A stretch of 64,000 nucleotides of DNA from positions 2,039,501 to 2,103,500 of the forward strand of contig NZ_LT853882.1 in assembly GCF_900183975.1 (NCBI RefSeq), given 5' to 3'. Made by a program: the position numbers and the translations under genes. The notes under the pieces were generated by a model. That model was not told the origin of the DNA. It saw only the letters and a list, made by a program, of their open reading frames with translations, and did no database searches. This document shows, piece after piece, positions 18,565-27,407 of this stretch. The stretch's first letter is position 1. Each line of letters opens with the position of its first letter. Source of the DNA: Xanthomonas fragariae (lineage in GTDB: Bacteria; Pseudomonadota; Gammaproteobacteria; Xanthomonadales; Xanthomonadaceae).

Positions 18565-20022
18565 ATGCTGCGCATCCAGGCTGAAGCTCTTACCTACGAC
18601 GACGTTTCGCTCGTCCCTGCTCATTCGATTGTCCTGCCCAAGGACGTCAGTCTGGAAACTCGGCTGACGCGCGATCTGCGCCTGAAGCTGCCGATTCTCT
18701 CGGCTGCGATGGACACAGTGACCGAGCACCGCCTGGCGGTGGCCATGGCCCAGCTGGGCGGCATCGGCATCATCCACAAGAACCTCACGCCGGCCCAGCA
18801 GGCTGCTGAAGTGGCCAAGGTCAAGAAGTTCGAGTCAGGCGTGATCACTGAGCCGTTTACCGTCAGTCCGGACACGACGATCGGCGAGGTGCTTGCGCTG
18901 ACCCGCGCGCGGAATATCTCCGGTGTGCCGGTGGTGGATGGCACCGAACTGGTCGGCATCGTCACCAGCCGCGACATGCGCTTCGAAAAGAAGCTCGACG
19001 ATCCTGTCCGGCACATCATGACCAAGAAGGATCGCCTGATCACAGTGCGCGAAGGTGCCAGCGATGAGGAAGTGCTCGAGCTGCTGCATCGCAACCGCAT
19101 CGAAAAAATCCTGGTGGTCAACGACAGCTTCGAGCTGCGCGGCCTGATCACGGTCAAGGACATCCAGAAAAAGACCGACAACCCGAACGCGGCCAAAGAC
19201 AACGCCAAGCGATTGCTGGTGGGCGCGGCGGTGGGCGTGGGCGGCGATACCGAGCAGCGCATCGAGCTGCTCGCCGCAGCCGGCGTTGACGTAGTGATCG
19301 TGGATACCGCGCATGGCCATTCGCAAGGTGTGATCGACCGCGTGGCCTGGGTCAAGAAGGCCTATGCACAGCTGCAGGTGATCGGCGGCAACATCGTCAC
19401 CGGCGATGCTGCGCTGGCGTTGATGGATGCCGGCGCCGATGCGGTCAAGGTCGGCGTCGGTCCGGGCTCGATCTGTACCACGCGTATCGTTGCCGGTGTC
19501 GGCGTACCGCAGATCACTGCGGTCGATATGGTGGCCGAAGCGCTGCAGGACCGCATTCCGCTGATTGCCGATGGCGGCATCCGCTATTCCGGCGATATCG
19601 GCAAGGCGCTGGTTGCCGGTGCGTCCACAGTGATGGTCGGCGGCCTGTTGGCTGGTACCGAAGAAGCGCCGGGCGAGGTCGAATTGTTCCAAGGTCGCAG
19701 CTACAAGAGCTACCGCGGCATGGGCAGCCTGGGTGCGATGGAGAAGGGGTCCAAGGATCGTTATTTTCAGGACGCCAGCGACGCCGACAAACTGGTGCCG
19801 GAAGGCATTGAAGGCCGCGTGCCGTATCGCGGCCCGGTCGGCGGCATCGTCCATCAGCTGATCGGTGGTCTGCGAGCGACCATGGGTTATGTGGGCTGTG
19901 CCACCATCGAAGACATGCGCACCAAGCCGAAGCTCGTCAAGATCACCGGCGCCGGCCAGCGAGAGAGCCACGTCCACGACGTGCAGATTACCAAGGAACC
20001 GCCGAACTACCGCGCTGGGTGA
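18565..20022 (+). CDS. guaB: IMP dehydrogenase
   Basis: Oxidises IMP to XMP with NAD, the first step towards GMP. 485 residues, TIM barrel interrupted by two CBS domains (about 93-205). The catalytic loop GPGSICTTR places the nucleophile at C304. The start at ATG 18565 ([18 protein letters not shown]) is chosen over an in-frame upstream GTG. guaA follows after 125 bases. Confidence 0.97.
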   Translation: MLRIQAEALTYDDVSLVPAHSIVLPKDVSLETRLTRDLRLKLPILSAAMDTVTEHRLAVAMAQLGGIGIIHKNLTPAQQAAEVAKVKKFESGVITEPFTVSPDTTIGEVLALTRARNISGVPVVDGTELVGIVTSRDMRFEKKLDDPVRHIMTKKDRLITVREGASDEEVLELLHRNRIEKILVVNDSFELRGLITVKDIQKKTDNPNAAKDNAKRLLVGAAVGVGGDTEQRIELLAAAGVDVVIVDTAHGHSQGVIDRVAWVKKAYAQLQVIGGNIVTGDAALALMDAGADAVKVGVGPGSICTTRIVAGVGVPQITAVDMVAEALQDRIPLIADGGIRYSGDIGKALVAGASTVMVGGLLAGTEEAPGEVELFQGRSYKSYRGMGSLGAMEKGSKDRYFQDASDADKLVPEGIEGRVPYRGPVGGIVHQLIGGLRATMGYVGCATIEDMRTKPKLVKITGAGQRESHVHDVQITKEPPNYRAG

Positions 20023-20029
20023 AACAGTG

Positions 20030-20145
20030 CGCGGGATTGGGGATATGGCATTCGGGATTCGTAAGAGCCTACCGCTTCCTCATCCGGCAGCGGTCGCCAC
20101 CTCCGCTTTTGCGAATCCCCAATCCTAACTCCCGATTCCCGGCCC
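20030..20145. repeat. Palindromic intergenic repeat between guaB and guaA
   Basis: GGGATTGGGGAT with CATTCGGGATTCG on the left is mirrored by GCGAATCCCCAATCC and CCCGATTCCCGG on the right, as inverted copies of a GGATTGGGGATTCG-type unit. Such units are dispersed in xanthomonad intergenic DNA. In the transcript it would form a large hairpin between guaB and guaA. Confidence 0.6.
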
Positions 20146-20147
20146 CA

Positions 20148-21713
20148 ATGACCAATATCCATAACGACAAGATCCTTATCCTCGATTTCGGCGCGCAGTA
20201 CACCCAGCTGATTGCGCGGCGTATCCGTGAGATCGGGGTCTATTGCGAGATCTGGGCGTGGGATCATGATCCGTCAGAGATCGCCGGCTTCGGTGCCAAG
20301 GGCATCATCCTGTCTGGTGGTCCTGAGTCGACCACGTTGCCGGGTGCGCCGTTCGCGCCGCAGGAAATCTTCAACAGTGGCTTGCCGGTGTTCGGCATCT
20401 GCTACGGCATGCAGACGCTTGCCGCGCAATTGGGTGGTGCAACCGAGGCGGCGGATCAGCGCGAATTCGGTCATGCCGAAATCGATGTGGTTGCCGCTGA
20501 CGCCTTGTTTTCCGGGCTGACCGATCACGCTGGATCGTCGCGTTTGAACGTGTGGATGAGCCACGGCGACCACGTGTCACAAGTGCCACCGGGCTTCATC
20601 ATCACTGCAGTGACCGACCGTATTCCGGTTGCGGCGATGTCCAACCAGGACAAGCGTTGGTATGGCGTGCAGTTCCACCCTGAAGTTACCCATACGTTGC
20701 AGGGCCAGACCTTGCTGCGTCGTTTCGTGGTCGATGTCTGCGGTTGTCAGACGCTGTGGACGGCGGCCAACATCATCGATGACCAGATCGCGCGCGCGCG
20801 CGAGCAGGTGGGCGATGACGAAGTCATTCTCGGCCTGTCCGGTGGTGTCGATTCGTCGGTGGTCGCCGCGCTGTTGCACAAGGCGATCGGCGACAAGCTG
20901 ACCTGCGTGTTCGTCGACACCGGGCTGCTGCGTTGGCAGGAAGGCGACCAGGTGATGGCGATGTTCGCTGAGCACATGGGCGTCAAGGTGATCCGCGTCA
21001 ACGCGGCCGATCGCTATTTCGCCAAGCTCGAAGGCGTCAGCGACCCGGAAGCCAAACGCAAGATCATCGGTAACCTGTTCGTGGATATCTTCGATGAAGA
21101 ATCCAACAAGCTGGCCAATGCCAAATGGCTGGCGCAGGGCACGATCTATCCGGACGTGATCGAGTCGGCCGGCAGCAAGACTGGCAAGGCGCACGTGATC
21201 AAGAGCCACCACAATGTCGGTGGCCTGCCCGAGCACATGAAGCTGGGTCTGGTCGAGCCGTTGCGCGAGCTGTTCAAGGACGAAGTGCGGCGCCTCGGCG
21301 TCGAGCTCGGCCTGCCGCGCACGATGGTGTATCGCCACCCGTTCCCCGGCCCCGGCCTGGGTGTGCGGATCCTGGGCGAAGTGAAGCGCGAATACGCCGA
21401 ACTGCTGGCCAAGGCCGATGCGATCTTCATCGACGAACTGCGCAAGGCCGATCTGTACGACAAGACCAGCCAGGCGTTTGCGGTGTTTCTGCCGGTGAAG
21501 TCGGTGGGCGTGGTCGGCGACGCGCGCGCCTACGAATGGGTGATCGCACTGCGTGCGGTGGAGACCATCGACTTCATGACCGCGCACTGGGCGCACCTGC
21601 CGTACGATTTCCTAGGCACAGTGTCCAACCGCATCATTAACGAATTGCACGGCGTCTCGCGCGTGGTCTACGACATCTCCGGCAAGCCGCCTGCGACGAT
21701 CGAGTGGGAATGA
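20148..21713 (+). CDS. guaA: GMP synthase (glutamine-hydrolysing)
   Basis: Aminates XMP to GMP. 521 residues: class I glutamine amidotransferase domain (residues 1-200) with C85 in CYGMQ and the GVQFHPEV His, then the ATP-pyrophosphatase domain with LSGGVDSSV near residue 231, and the C-terminal dimerisation domain ending KPPATIEWE. The end is intact although the next gene is a phage-type integrase; the 3' ends of guaA genes are known integration sites. Confidence 0.97.
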   Translation: MTNIHNDKILILDFGAQYTQLIARRIREIGVYCEIWAWDHDPSEIAGFGAKGIILSGGPESTTLPGAPFAPQEIFNSGLPVFGICYGMQTLAAQLGGATEAADQREFGHAEIDVVAADALFSGLTDHAGSSRLNVWMSHGDHVSQVPPGFIITAVTDRIPVAAMSNQDKRWYGVQFHPEVTHTLQGQTLLRRFVVDVCGCQTLWTAANIIDDQIARAREQVGDDEVILGLSGGVDSSVVAALLHKAIGDKLTCVFVDTGLLRWQEGDQVMAMFAEHMGVKVIRVNAADRYFAKLEGVSDPEAKRKIIGNLFVDIFDEESNKLANAKWLAQGTIYPDVIESAGSKTGKAHVIKSHHNVGGLPEHMKLGLVEPLRELFKDEVRRLGVELGLPRTMVYRHPFPGPGLGVRILGEVKREYAELLAKADAIFIDELRKADLYDKTSQAFAVFLPVKSVGVVGDARAYEWVIALRAVETIDFMTAHWAHLPYDFLGTVSNRIINELHGVSRVVYDISGKPPATIEWE

Positions 21714-21723
21714 TCCGGTGTCT

Positions 21724-21998
21724 GGCACCGGCTGGCATCTGGTAGCAGGAGAACATACCTAAGCCCGCGTCATTGCGGGCTTTTTTGTGTTTTCATTCGG
21801 CACCGGCTGGCAATCTTTGGCATCCCCGAGCACCGTTTTTTCATGGCATGATGAATGGCATTGAATGCTTCGATGCCATGAGGTGCCACCGATACCATGT
21901 AGCTACCCTTCTACCTATCATGGTATTTATCTGACGTAGTGCAATGATTCCATTGTGTTTTTACGCCAGGATTGGGCTGATTTTCGATCATGGTATTT
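21724..21998. repeat. Direct and inverted repeats before the integrase (possible att region)
   Basis: GGCACCGGCTGGCA occurs twice, at 21724-21737 and 21799-21812, either side of the guaA terminator. ATCATGGTATTT occurs at 21917-21928 and 21987-21998, with an inverted ATACCATG at 21892-21899. Repeats so close to an integrase start are typical of core and arm-type recombinase sites; assignment is inference. The matching far end of the island was not found in the window. Confidence 0.45.
21761..21787 (+). terminator. Intrinsic terminator downstream of guaA
   Basis: AAGCCCGC-gtcatt-GCGGGCTT followed by TTTTT, 48 bases after the guaA stop. Confidence 0.9.
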
Positions 21999-22020
21999 GA
22001 GCCGACCTAGGGCGAGAACC

Positions 22021-23232
22021 ATGCTTACCGATACCAAGCTGCGCAACCTCAAGCCGAGAGACAAGCTCTACAAGAAGAACGACCGTGACGGCCTCCATGT
22101 GGCCGTCACGCCGGCTGGGGCGATCTCGTTCCGCTACAACTACTCGATCCACGGCCGCCAGGAAACCATCACCTTCGGCCGCTATTGCGTAGGCGGCATC
22201 ACGCTGGCCGAGGCCCGCCAGCGGCTGGGCGAGGCCAAGAAGATGATCGCGGCCGGGAAGTCGCCTGCCAAGGAAAAGGCGCGAGACAAGGCCCGCGTCA
22301 AGGATGCGGAGACGTTTGGAGCCTGGGCAGAAAAGTGGCTGCGCGGCTACCAGATGGCCGATTCCACCCGCGATATGCGCCGCTCAGTCTACGAGCGAGA
22401 CTTGAAGCCGAAATTCGGCAATCAGAAACTGGTGGAGATTGCCCACGAGGACTTGCGCGCGCTGACCGATGCCATCGTGGAGCGAGGCGCACCGGCAACC
22501 GCGGTGCATGCCCGCGAAGTGGTGTCGCAGGTCTATCGTTGGGCTATCGAGCGCGGCCAAAAGGTTGAGAACCCGGCAGAGCTGGTGCGCCCGACGAGCA
22601 TTGCCAAGTTCGAGCCGCGCGACCGTGCGCTGAACCCGGACGAAATCAGCTTGATGTACCAATACATGGAGCGCATCGGCACAACGCCATCCATCCGGGC
22701 GGCGGCCAAGCTGCTGCTGCTGACGATGGTGCGTAAGAGTGAGCTGACCAATGCGACCTGGAGCGAGATCAATTTCAGTGATGCGCTTTGGACGATCCCG
22801 AAGGAGCGGATGAAGCGGCGCAATCCGCACCTGGTGTTCTTGTCCCAGCAGGCGCTGGATATCTTCATTGCCATGAAAACCTTTGCGGGGGGATCGGACT
22901 ACGTGTTGCCGTCGCGGTATGACTCGGACTTGCCCATGAGCAGCGCCACGCTCAACCAGGTGCTGACGTTGACGTATCGACTGGCGCAGAAGGAAGGGAA
23001 GTCACTCGCCAAGTTCGGCCCACATGACTTGCGGCGCACGGCCAGCACGTTGCTGCACGAAGCTGGCTACAACACCGATTGGATCGAGAAGTGCCTTGCC
23101 CACGAACAGAAGGGCGTCAGAGCCGTCTACAACAAGGCTGAGTATCGCGAGCAGCGCACGGCGATGTTGCAGGATTGGGCGGACATGATCGACGAATGGA
23201 CGCTGAAACGGCCGAAGGGATCGGTCAGTTGA
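22021..23232 (+). CDS. P4-type tyrosine recombinase (integrase)
   Basis: 403 residues. The N-terminus (MLTDTKLRNLKPRDKLYKKN, then DGLHVAVTPAGAISFRY) is the P4-integrase arm-binding domain. The catalytic residues are all present: R238 (VRKSELT), H335 and R338 (HDLRRT), H361 (LAHEQKG) and Y370 (VYNKAEY). Such integrases insert genomic islands, usually into tRNA genes; no tRNA is seen here and guaA is the neighbour. An in-frame upstream start at 21955 is less likely. Probably still functional. Confidence 0.93.
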   Translation: MLTDTKLRNLKPRDKLYKKNDRDGLHVAVTPAGAISFRYNYSIHGRQETITFGRYCVGGITLAEARQRLGEAKKMIAAGKSPAKEKARDKARVKDAETFGAWAEKWLRGYQMADSTRDMRRSVYERDLKPKFGNQKLVEIAHEDLRALTDAIVERGAPATAVHAREVVSQVYRWAIERGQKVENPAELVRPTSIAKFEPRDRALNPDEISLMYQYMERIGTTPSIRAAAKLLLLTMVRKSELTNATWSEINFSDALWTIPKERMKRRNPHLVFLSQQALDIFIAMKTFAGGSDYVLPSRYDSDLPMSSATLNQVLTLTYRLAQKEGKSLAKFGPHDLRRTASTLLHEAGYNTDWIEKCLAHEQKGVRAVYNKAEYREQRTAMLQDWADMIDEWTLKRPKGSVS

Positions 23233-23284
23233 AGGCAGGGTAGGCAGTAGCCGCCCACGCATCGAGGCGTCGCCTCGGGCTTTA

Positions 23285-23322
23285 TTGACACTTGAGGGGC
23301 GCAGCGTTTTAGCCGCTAAAAA
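23285..23322. promoter_or_regulatory. IncP-1-type oriV iteron plus KorB-type operator
   Basis: TTGACACTTGAGGGGCGC matches the TrfA-binding iteron of IncP-1 (RK2) oriV. Six bases further, TTTAGCCGCTAAA at 23308-23320 is the 13-bp KorB operator consensus. The same block occurs inverted at 28511-28548. Confidence 0.75.
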
Positions 23323-23573
23323 GCGGCGACGGAACCGCCTGCTACTGGCGATGGAGTGAATCCGGGGCGCATGGCCTGAGTGCCAGACGCCTTGCGCGCC
23401 TCAATCCATTCCTCGATCTCGGTCAAGTCCCAGGCGACATTTCGGCTGGTGAGTGCGATCCGGCGCGGGAACTCCCCGCGCTGCTCCATGTTGAAAATCG
23501 TGCGCTCAGACAGCGGGATCATCGCCAGCAGTTTCTTGCGATTGATGAGCGTCTTACTTGTCGTTGCCTGCAT
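23316..23573 (-). CDS. AlpA-family DNA-binding regulator/excisionase
   Basis: 85 residues, MQATTSKTLINRKKLLAMIP, then LSERTIFNMEQRGEFPRRI and a conserved VAWDLTEIEEWIEARKAS, the winged-helix MerR-like fold of AlpA proteins, which act as excisionases or activators of P4-type integrases. Convergent with the integrase and probably part of the same module. ATG 23573 is preferred to the longer frame because upstream lies IS sequence. Element C3 sits 75 bases upstream and may have separated the gene from its promoter. Confidence 0.82.
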   Translation of the reverse strand: MQATTSKTLINRKKLLAMIPLSERTIFNMEQRGEFPRRIALTSRNVAWDLTEIEEWIEARKASGTQAMRPGFTPSPVAGGSVAAF

Positions 23574-23647
23574 CCCCTGGCCTCTTTCAGTCAATTGCGA
23601 ACATGTGCCTGATGGTGCCCGGCAATTCAGATCAGATCGGCCTAATA

Positions 23648-25154
23648 AGTCGCCCCTGAAAAACCCCAACCACCCAACGACCGCAAGGCCTTGATGTCTG
23701 CACCGGCGTGCCAAAACTACCAGTGTTCGCTACGCTGAAGGCTGGTTTCTGGCAATTTCCGCCCATGCGTACACGCCGTCCTGCTGCCGAAGACATGCCT
23801 GCCGATGAGTTGTTTCGATCGCGGCTGGAGAACCAGATCGATCTGCGTCATCCGCTGGCGCGGCTGAGCCAACGGATGCCGTGGACGGCGTTGGAGCAAG
23901 CACTTTCATCGCGCTTGCCGGCCACCCAGGCCGGTGGCGGTCGGCCGGCATTGCCGGTGCGGCTGATTGCCGGTTTGCTCTACCTCAAACACGCCTACGA
24001 CCTGTCCGATGAAGCGGTGTGCGAGCGCTGGCTGGAGAATCCGTACTGGCAGTTCTTCACCGGTGAGGTCGTGTTCCAGACGCGTTTGCCGTGCGATGCC
24101 AGCTCGCTGACGCGCTGGCGGCAGCGCCTGGGTGAGGCCGGGATGGAAGAGCTGCTGGCGCACACCATCAACGCCGCGCATGCGATGCAGGCGGTGGACG
24201 CACGCGAGTTGTCGCGGGTGATCGTGGACACCACGGTGCAAGAGAAGGCGATCGCCTATCCGACCGACAGCCGTTTGCTGGAGGTGGCACGCAAGAAGCT
24301 GGTTTTAGTGGCCAGGCGGCACGGCATCGGATTGCGGCAGAGCTACGCGCGGCAAGGCCCGGCCCTGAGCCGCAAGGCAGGTCGGTATGCGCATGCGCGC
24401 CAGTTCAAGCGCATGCAGCGCGTGCTGCGACGTCAACGCACGGTATTGGGGCGGGTGTTGCGCGATATCGAGCGCAAGCTGGACCAGGTGGAACCCGGCG
24501 TGCGCGAGCGCATCGCTGTCTGGCTGGAACGTGCGCAACGGCTGTACACGCAGCGTCCGAAGGACAAACAAAAACTCTACGCATTGCATGCCCCGGAAGT
24601 GGAATGCATCGGCAAGGGCAAGGCGCGTCAAGCGTACGAATTCGGCGTCAAGGTCGGCATTGCGGTCACCGCCTGCAAGGGATTGGTCGTGGGTGCGCGC
24701 AGCTTCCCGGGCAACCCGTACGACGGCGATACCTTGGCCGAGCAGCTGGAGCAGACACGCGGGTTGCTGCAGGATGTGAGCGTAGAACCGACGGTGGCGA
24801 TCGTGGACCTGGGCTATCGCGGGCGCGCGGTCGATGGCGTGCAGGTCCTGCATCGCGGCAAGGCCAAGACGCTGACGCGACGGCAATGGCGCTGGATCAA
24901 GCGACGGCAGGCGGTGGAGCCGGTGATCGGACATCTGAAAGACGACTGCCGGTTGCGTCGCTGCAGGCTGAAAGGTGCCCAAGGCGATGCGCTGCACGTG
25001 CTCGGCTGCGCCGCCGGCTACAACCTGCGCTGGCTGCTGCGCTGGATCGCGTTTTTGCGTGCCTGGATGCGGGCGATGGGATGGTCATCCTTGAGTACCG
25101 CGCCGCTGTCACCGACGGCACTTGGCGCTTGAAGGGGATTTTTCAGGGACGACT
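23648..25154 (+). mobile_element. IS5-family element C, copy 3 (intact)
   Basis: 1507 bp with both terminal repeats and a 4-bp direct repeat AATA on each side (23644-23647 and 25155-25158). Inserted between the AlpA-like gene and the zinc/HTH gene of the island. Confidence 0.92.
23708..25132 (+). CDS. IS5-family transposase (element C3)
   Basis: Uninterrupted 474 codons from GTG 23708; an internal ATG at 23765 (MRTRRPAAEDMPADELF) is an alternative start. DDE residues D174 (VIVDTTV), D367 (VDLGYRG) and E404 (AVEPVIGHL) are present, with the usual Tyr at 370. One unusual change is RGRAVDG where other copies have RGREVDG. N-terminal DUF772-type domain and C-terminal DDE_Tnp_1-type domain. Likely competent. 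Confidence 0.9.
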   Translation: MPKLPVFATLKAGFWQFPPMRTRRPAAEDMPADELFRSRLENQIDLRHPLARLSQRMPWTALEQALSSRLPATQAGGGRPALPVRLIAGLLYLKHAYDLSDEAVCERWLENPYWQFFTGEVVFQTRLPCDASSLTRWRQRLGEAGMEELLAHTINAAHAMQAVDARELSRVIVDTTVQEKAIAYPTDSRLLEVARKKLVLVARRHGIGLRQSYARQGPALSRKAGRYAHARQFKRMQRVLRRQRTVLGRVLRDIERKLDQVEPGVRERIAVWLERAQRLYTQRPKDKQKLYALHAPEVECIGKGKARQAYEFGVKVGIAVTACKGLVVGARSFPGNPYDGDTLAEQLEQTRGLLQDVSVEPTVAIVDLGYRGRAVDGVQVLHRGKAKTLTRRQWRWIKRRQAVEPVIGHLKDDCRLRRCRLKGAQGDALHVLGCAAGYNLRWLLRWIAFLRAWMRAMGWSSLSTAPLSPTALGA

Positions 25155-25205
25155 AATAATTGTTCACTTTGGTTGACAACGAAAAAGGTCGGGGAATGAG
25201 CGCGC

Positions 25206-26210
25206 CTACCGCTTCTTCAGGTGAAACGTTGCAGGGATTGATGCCAGCGCCTTAAGGGTTTTAGATACTGCTTGGCGCGTCAGCGGCCGTTGATCGTTAC
25301 TTGAAAGCTGTTCTGCAATCTCTGACTGATTAAGCCCGGAATACTGGAGCAACAAAATCTTCTTCTTGGTGTCCGACAGCTTCGAGTCCACCATCAATCG
25401 CGCCAGGTTGCGTAGCTCAGTCAGGTTGGCTGGCTGTAAGGTCTGACTCAGCATGTAGTGAAAGAAGTAACCATCAACCAGTTTGTCGCCTGATGCCGCT
25501 GCATGGGGTCTGGATCGCTTCGCGCATTGCCGGGTAAGTCTTGCCAATTCGAGATCGAATTGCGCGATGGATCGTGTTACTTGTCTATAGGCAGGGTTCG
25601 CTGCGCCGTTCAGCAGCTTGGGCTTATGAGCTACGCAGTACAGGCTGCTCAAGCGAAGTGAGTCAGCGGCTCCGCGCAATTGAGACTCATCGCCTGCAAA
25701 CGAAGCCAGCTCGGTAAGCGCTCCGCAAAATCGGCAAAATCCTTGCCGGCGTCTTCCATTCAAGCCGCGTGCCTTGCCATCCGAGCCGCGCAGTGGCGAT
25801 TCGACTGGTTGCTTGCGGGCGCAGGCCCATATCAGCTCAAACAGCGATTCGAGGGTAGCTGTAAACCGTTTGTCCCTTGCGCTTGTGCAGTCCTCCTGGC
25901 GGATGAACTTCCGGAGTAGTTCCCGTTGCAGGAGAACCATCGCATCAAGTCCCACCAGTCGGATGATTCCGCTGAAACTCACCCCTGTTCCTGCTCCGGG
26001 GATATGGCCCAAGCAGCGTTGCGGCAGCGTCGCCGTGTACGCAGCCACGGCGGGGTCAATGAGTTCCTGTATCAGCCCAACGATGGGGTAGCGCCGCGAG
26101 GAGGCGGAATACGGCCGCCAGCGATCCTCGAACTGCTCGATGGCTTCCGAGACAGTGGGGTCGCAGCCTTCCCAGGTGACAATGGTTGTATCATTCTTCA
26201 TGTCAACCAT
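25206..26210 (-). CDS. Unknown island protein with zinc-knuckle-like motif and C-terminal HTH
   Basis: About 334 residues, family not recognised. Visible features, counted from the TTG at 26219: a CxxC...CxxH set (C162, C165, C195, H198; GFCRFCGAL and LYCVAHKP) that could bind zinc, and near the C-terminus a helix-turn-helix-like stretch, YSGLNQSEIAEQL then LTRQAVSKTLKAL. A DNA-binding regulator is plausible. Start choices are TTG 26219, ATG 26210 or ATG 26201; the MVDMK start region is duplicated upstream of traK at 28832, favouring ATG 26210. Divergent from the replication genes. Confidence 0.6.
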   Translation of the reverse strand: MVDMKNDTTIVTWEGCDPTVSEAIEQFEDRWRPYSASSRRYPIVGLIQELIDPAVAAYTATLPQRCLGHIPGAGTGVSFSGIIRLVGLDAMVLLQRELLRKFIRQEDCTSARDKRFTATLESLFELIWACARKQPVESPLRGSDGKARGLNGRRRQGFCRFCGALTELASFAGDESQLRGAADSLRLSSLYCVAHKPKLLNGAANPAYRQVTRSIAQFDLELARLTRQCAKRSRPHAAASGDKLVDGYFFHYMLSQTLQPANLTELRNLARLMVDSKLSDTKKKILLLQYSGLNQSEIAEQLSSNDQRPLTRQAVSKTLKALASIPATFHLKKR

Positions 26211-26291
26211 TTTGGACAACTAATAAGATGTAGGTAATCCCCATAAAACCTAACCTTCGTAGCAATTCGGTTGATAACGGAGGTTTACGCA
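26195..26291. promoter_or_regulatory. Divergent leader region, copy 1
   Basis: CTTCATGTCAACCATTT...GGTTGATAACGGAGGTTTACG holds the start of the minus-strand gene on one side and a strong Shine-Dalgarno (GGAGG at 26279-26283) for the next gene on the other. The same ends recur at 28832-28927 before traK, so the two operons share a duplicated control region. Confidence 0.6.
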
Positions 26292-26525
26292 ATGATGATA
26301 GAAGACACGCTGCTGCAACGCTTCGGCCCGCTGCTGAGCATGGCGCAGCTCGCCTCTGTCCTGGATCGATCACCGGATGGACTGCGGGTCAGTTTGCGCA
26401 CGGCGAGCGAATGGGCGGGGCGAATCAACAAGGCTCGCTTCAAGATCGGTCGGCGCGTCTACTTCCGAACCTCGCAGATCGCCGAGGTGTTGAGCGACGA
26501 GTCCCTATACGGAACGGGGAACTGA
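26292..26525 (+). CDS. Small plasmid-type DNA-binding protein preceding repA
   Basis: 77 residues starting MMIEDTLLQRFGPLLSMAQ. The pattern of LSMAQLASVLDRSPDGLRVS followed by RVYFRTSQIAEVL is that of a helix-turn-helix excisionase/pyocin-activator-like fold found just before replication genes of some plasmids. ATG 26292 is chosen because GGAGG lies eight bases upstream. It ends four bases before repA, so it is in the repA-repC operon and may regulate it. Function is inference. Confidence 0.6.
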   Translation: MMIEDTLLQRFGPLLSMAQLASVLDRSPDGLRVSLRTASEWAGRINKARFKIGRRVYFRTSQIAEVLSDESLYGTGN

Positions 26526-26528
26526 GGC

Positions 26529-27407
26529 GTGGCGATTGACGTCCTCGCGGCGTTCGAGTGCGAACCGCCGGTGCTGGACTTCATATGGCCGGGCTTCCTG
26601 GCGGGAACCGTGGGCGCGCTCGTTGCTCCAGGAGCCACCGGTAAGAGCTTCTGGGCGCTGGAAGCGACCATGAGCATCGCATGCAGCGTTGCCGGCGGCG
26701 ACCTCGTGGGCCTGGCTCCCGCACACTCCGGGCGCGTGGTTTATCTGGCTGGGGAAGACCCGCCGTCCGCGCTTGTGCGGCGCATTCACGCCATCGGCCA
26801 GCACCTCGGACACGCAGCACGCCAAGCCATCGCAGAGAACCTTGCGCTTGAGCCAATCATGGGTAAGCGCTTGAACGTCATGGACGAGGCTCACTTGCGC
26901 CGCGTCATTGAGTACAGCGCCGGGGCCAGGCTGATCGTGCTGGACACCCTGAGCCGCATCCACGCCCTCGATGAGAACAGCAATGGCAGCATGGCCAACC
27001 TCGTGGCCGTGTTCGAGCAGGTCGCGGCTACCACGGGCGCATCCGTGCTCTACCTGCACCACGTCAGCAAGGGAAGTGCCCGCGAAGGCCAAACCGACCA
27101 GCAGCAGGCCGCGCGTGGCGCTTCCGCGCTCATCGACAACGCCAGGTGGTGCGGTTACGTCGCGCGCATGACTGAGGACGAGGCGAAGCGCCTTAGCGAC
27201 CGCGCCCATGACCGGCAGCCCATCGGCAATGAGCGCCGCGGCTACTTCGTGCGTTTCGGCGTTAACAAGCAGAACTACGACGCTACGACGCTTGATCGCT
27301 GGTACATGCGGCACGCAGGCGGCGTTCTGGTGCCAGTGGAGCTGCATGAAGCCAGCAAGAATGAAGAAAAGGGACGTGATGGCAGGAGGCGAAGCGATGG
27401 CTTTTAA
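26529..27407 (+). CDS. repA: IncQ-type replication helicase RepA
   Basis: 292 residues from GTG 26529. An AAA/RecA-type ATPase with Walker A GATGKS at 35-40 and Walker B LIVLDTLSR near residue 135; YLHHVSKG and the ARGASALIDNARWCG segment match the hexameric RepA helicase of RSF1010-like plasmids, which unwinds oriV. Its 3' end overlaps repC by 11 bases, the same arrangement as IncQ plasmids. The third IncQ protein, primase RepB, is not in the window. Confidence 0.85.
   Translation: MAIDVLAAFECEPPVLDFIWPGFLAGTVGALVAPGATGKSFWALEATMSIACSVAGGDLVGLAPAHSGRVVYLAGEDPPSALVRRIHAIGQHLGHAARQAIAENLALEPIMGKRLNVMDEAHLRRVIEYSAGARLIVLDTLSRIHALDENSNGSMANLVAVFEQVAATTGASVLYLHHVSKGSAREGQTDQQQAARGASALIDNARWCGYVARMTEDEAKRLSDRAHDRQPIGNERRGYFVRFGVNKQNYDATTLDRWYMRHAGGVLVPVELHEASKNEEKGRDGRRRSDGF

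Noticed and set aside
21714..22020. tRNA gene as the integrase target
   Set aside because: No cloverleaf or TPsiC arm-like sequence (GGTTCGANTCC) is present between guaA and the integrase.
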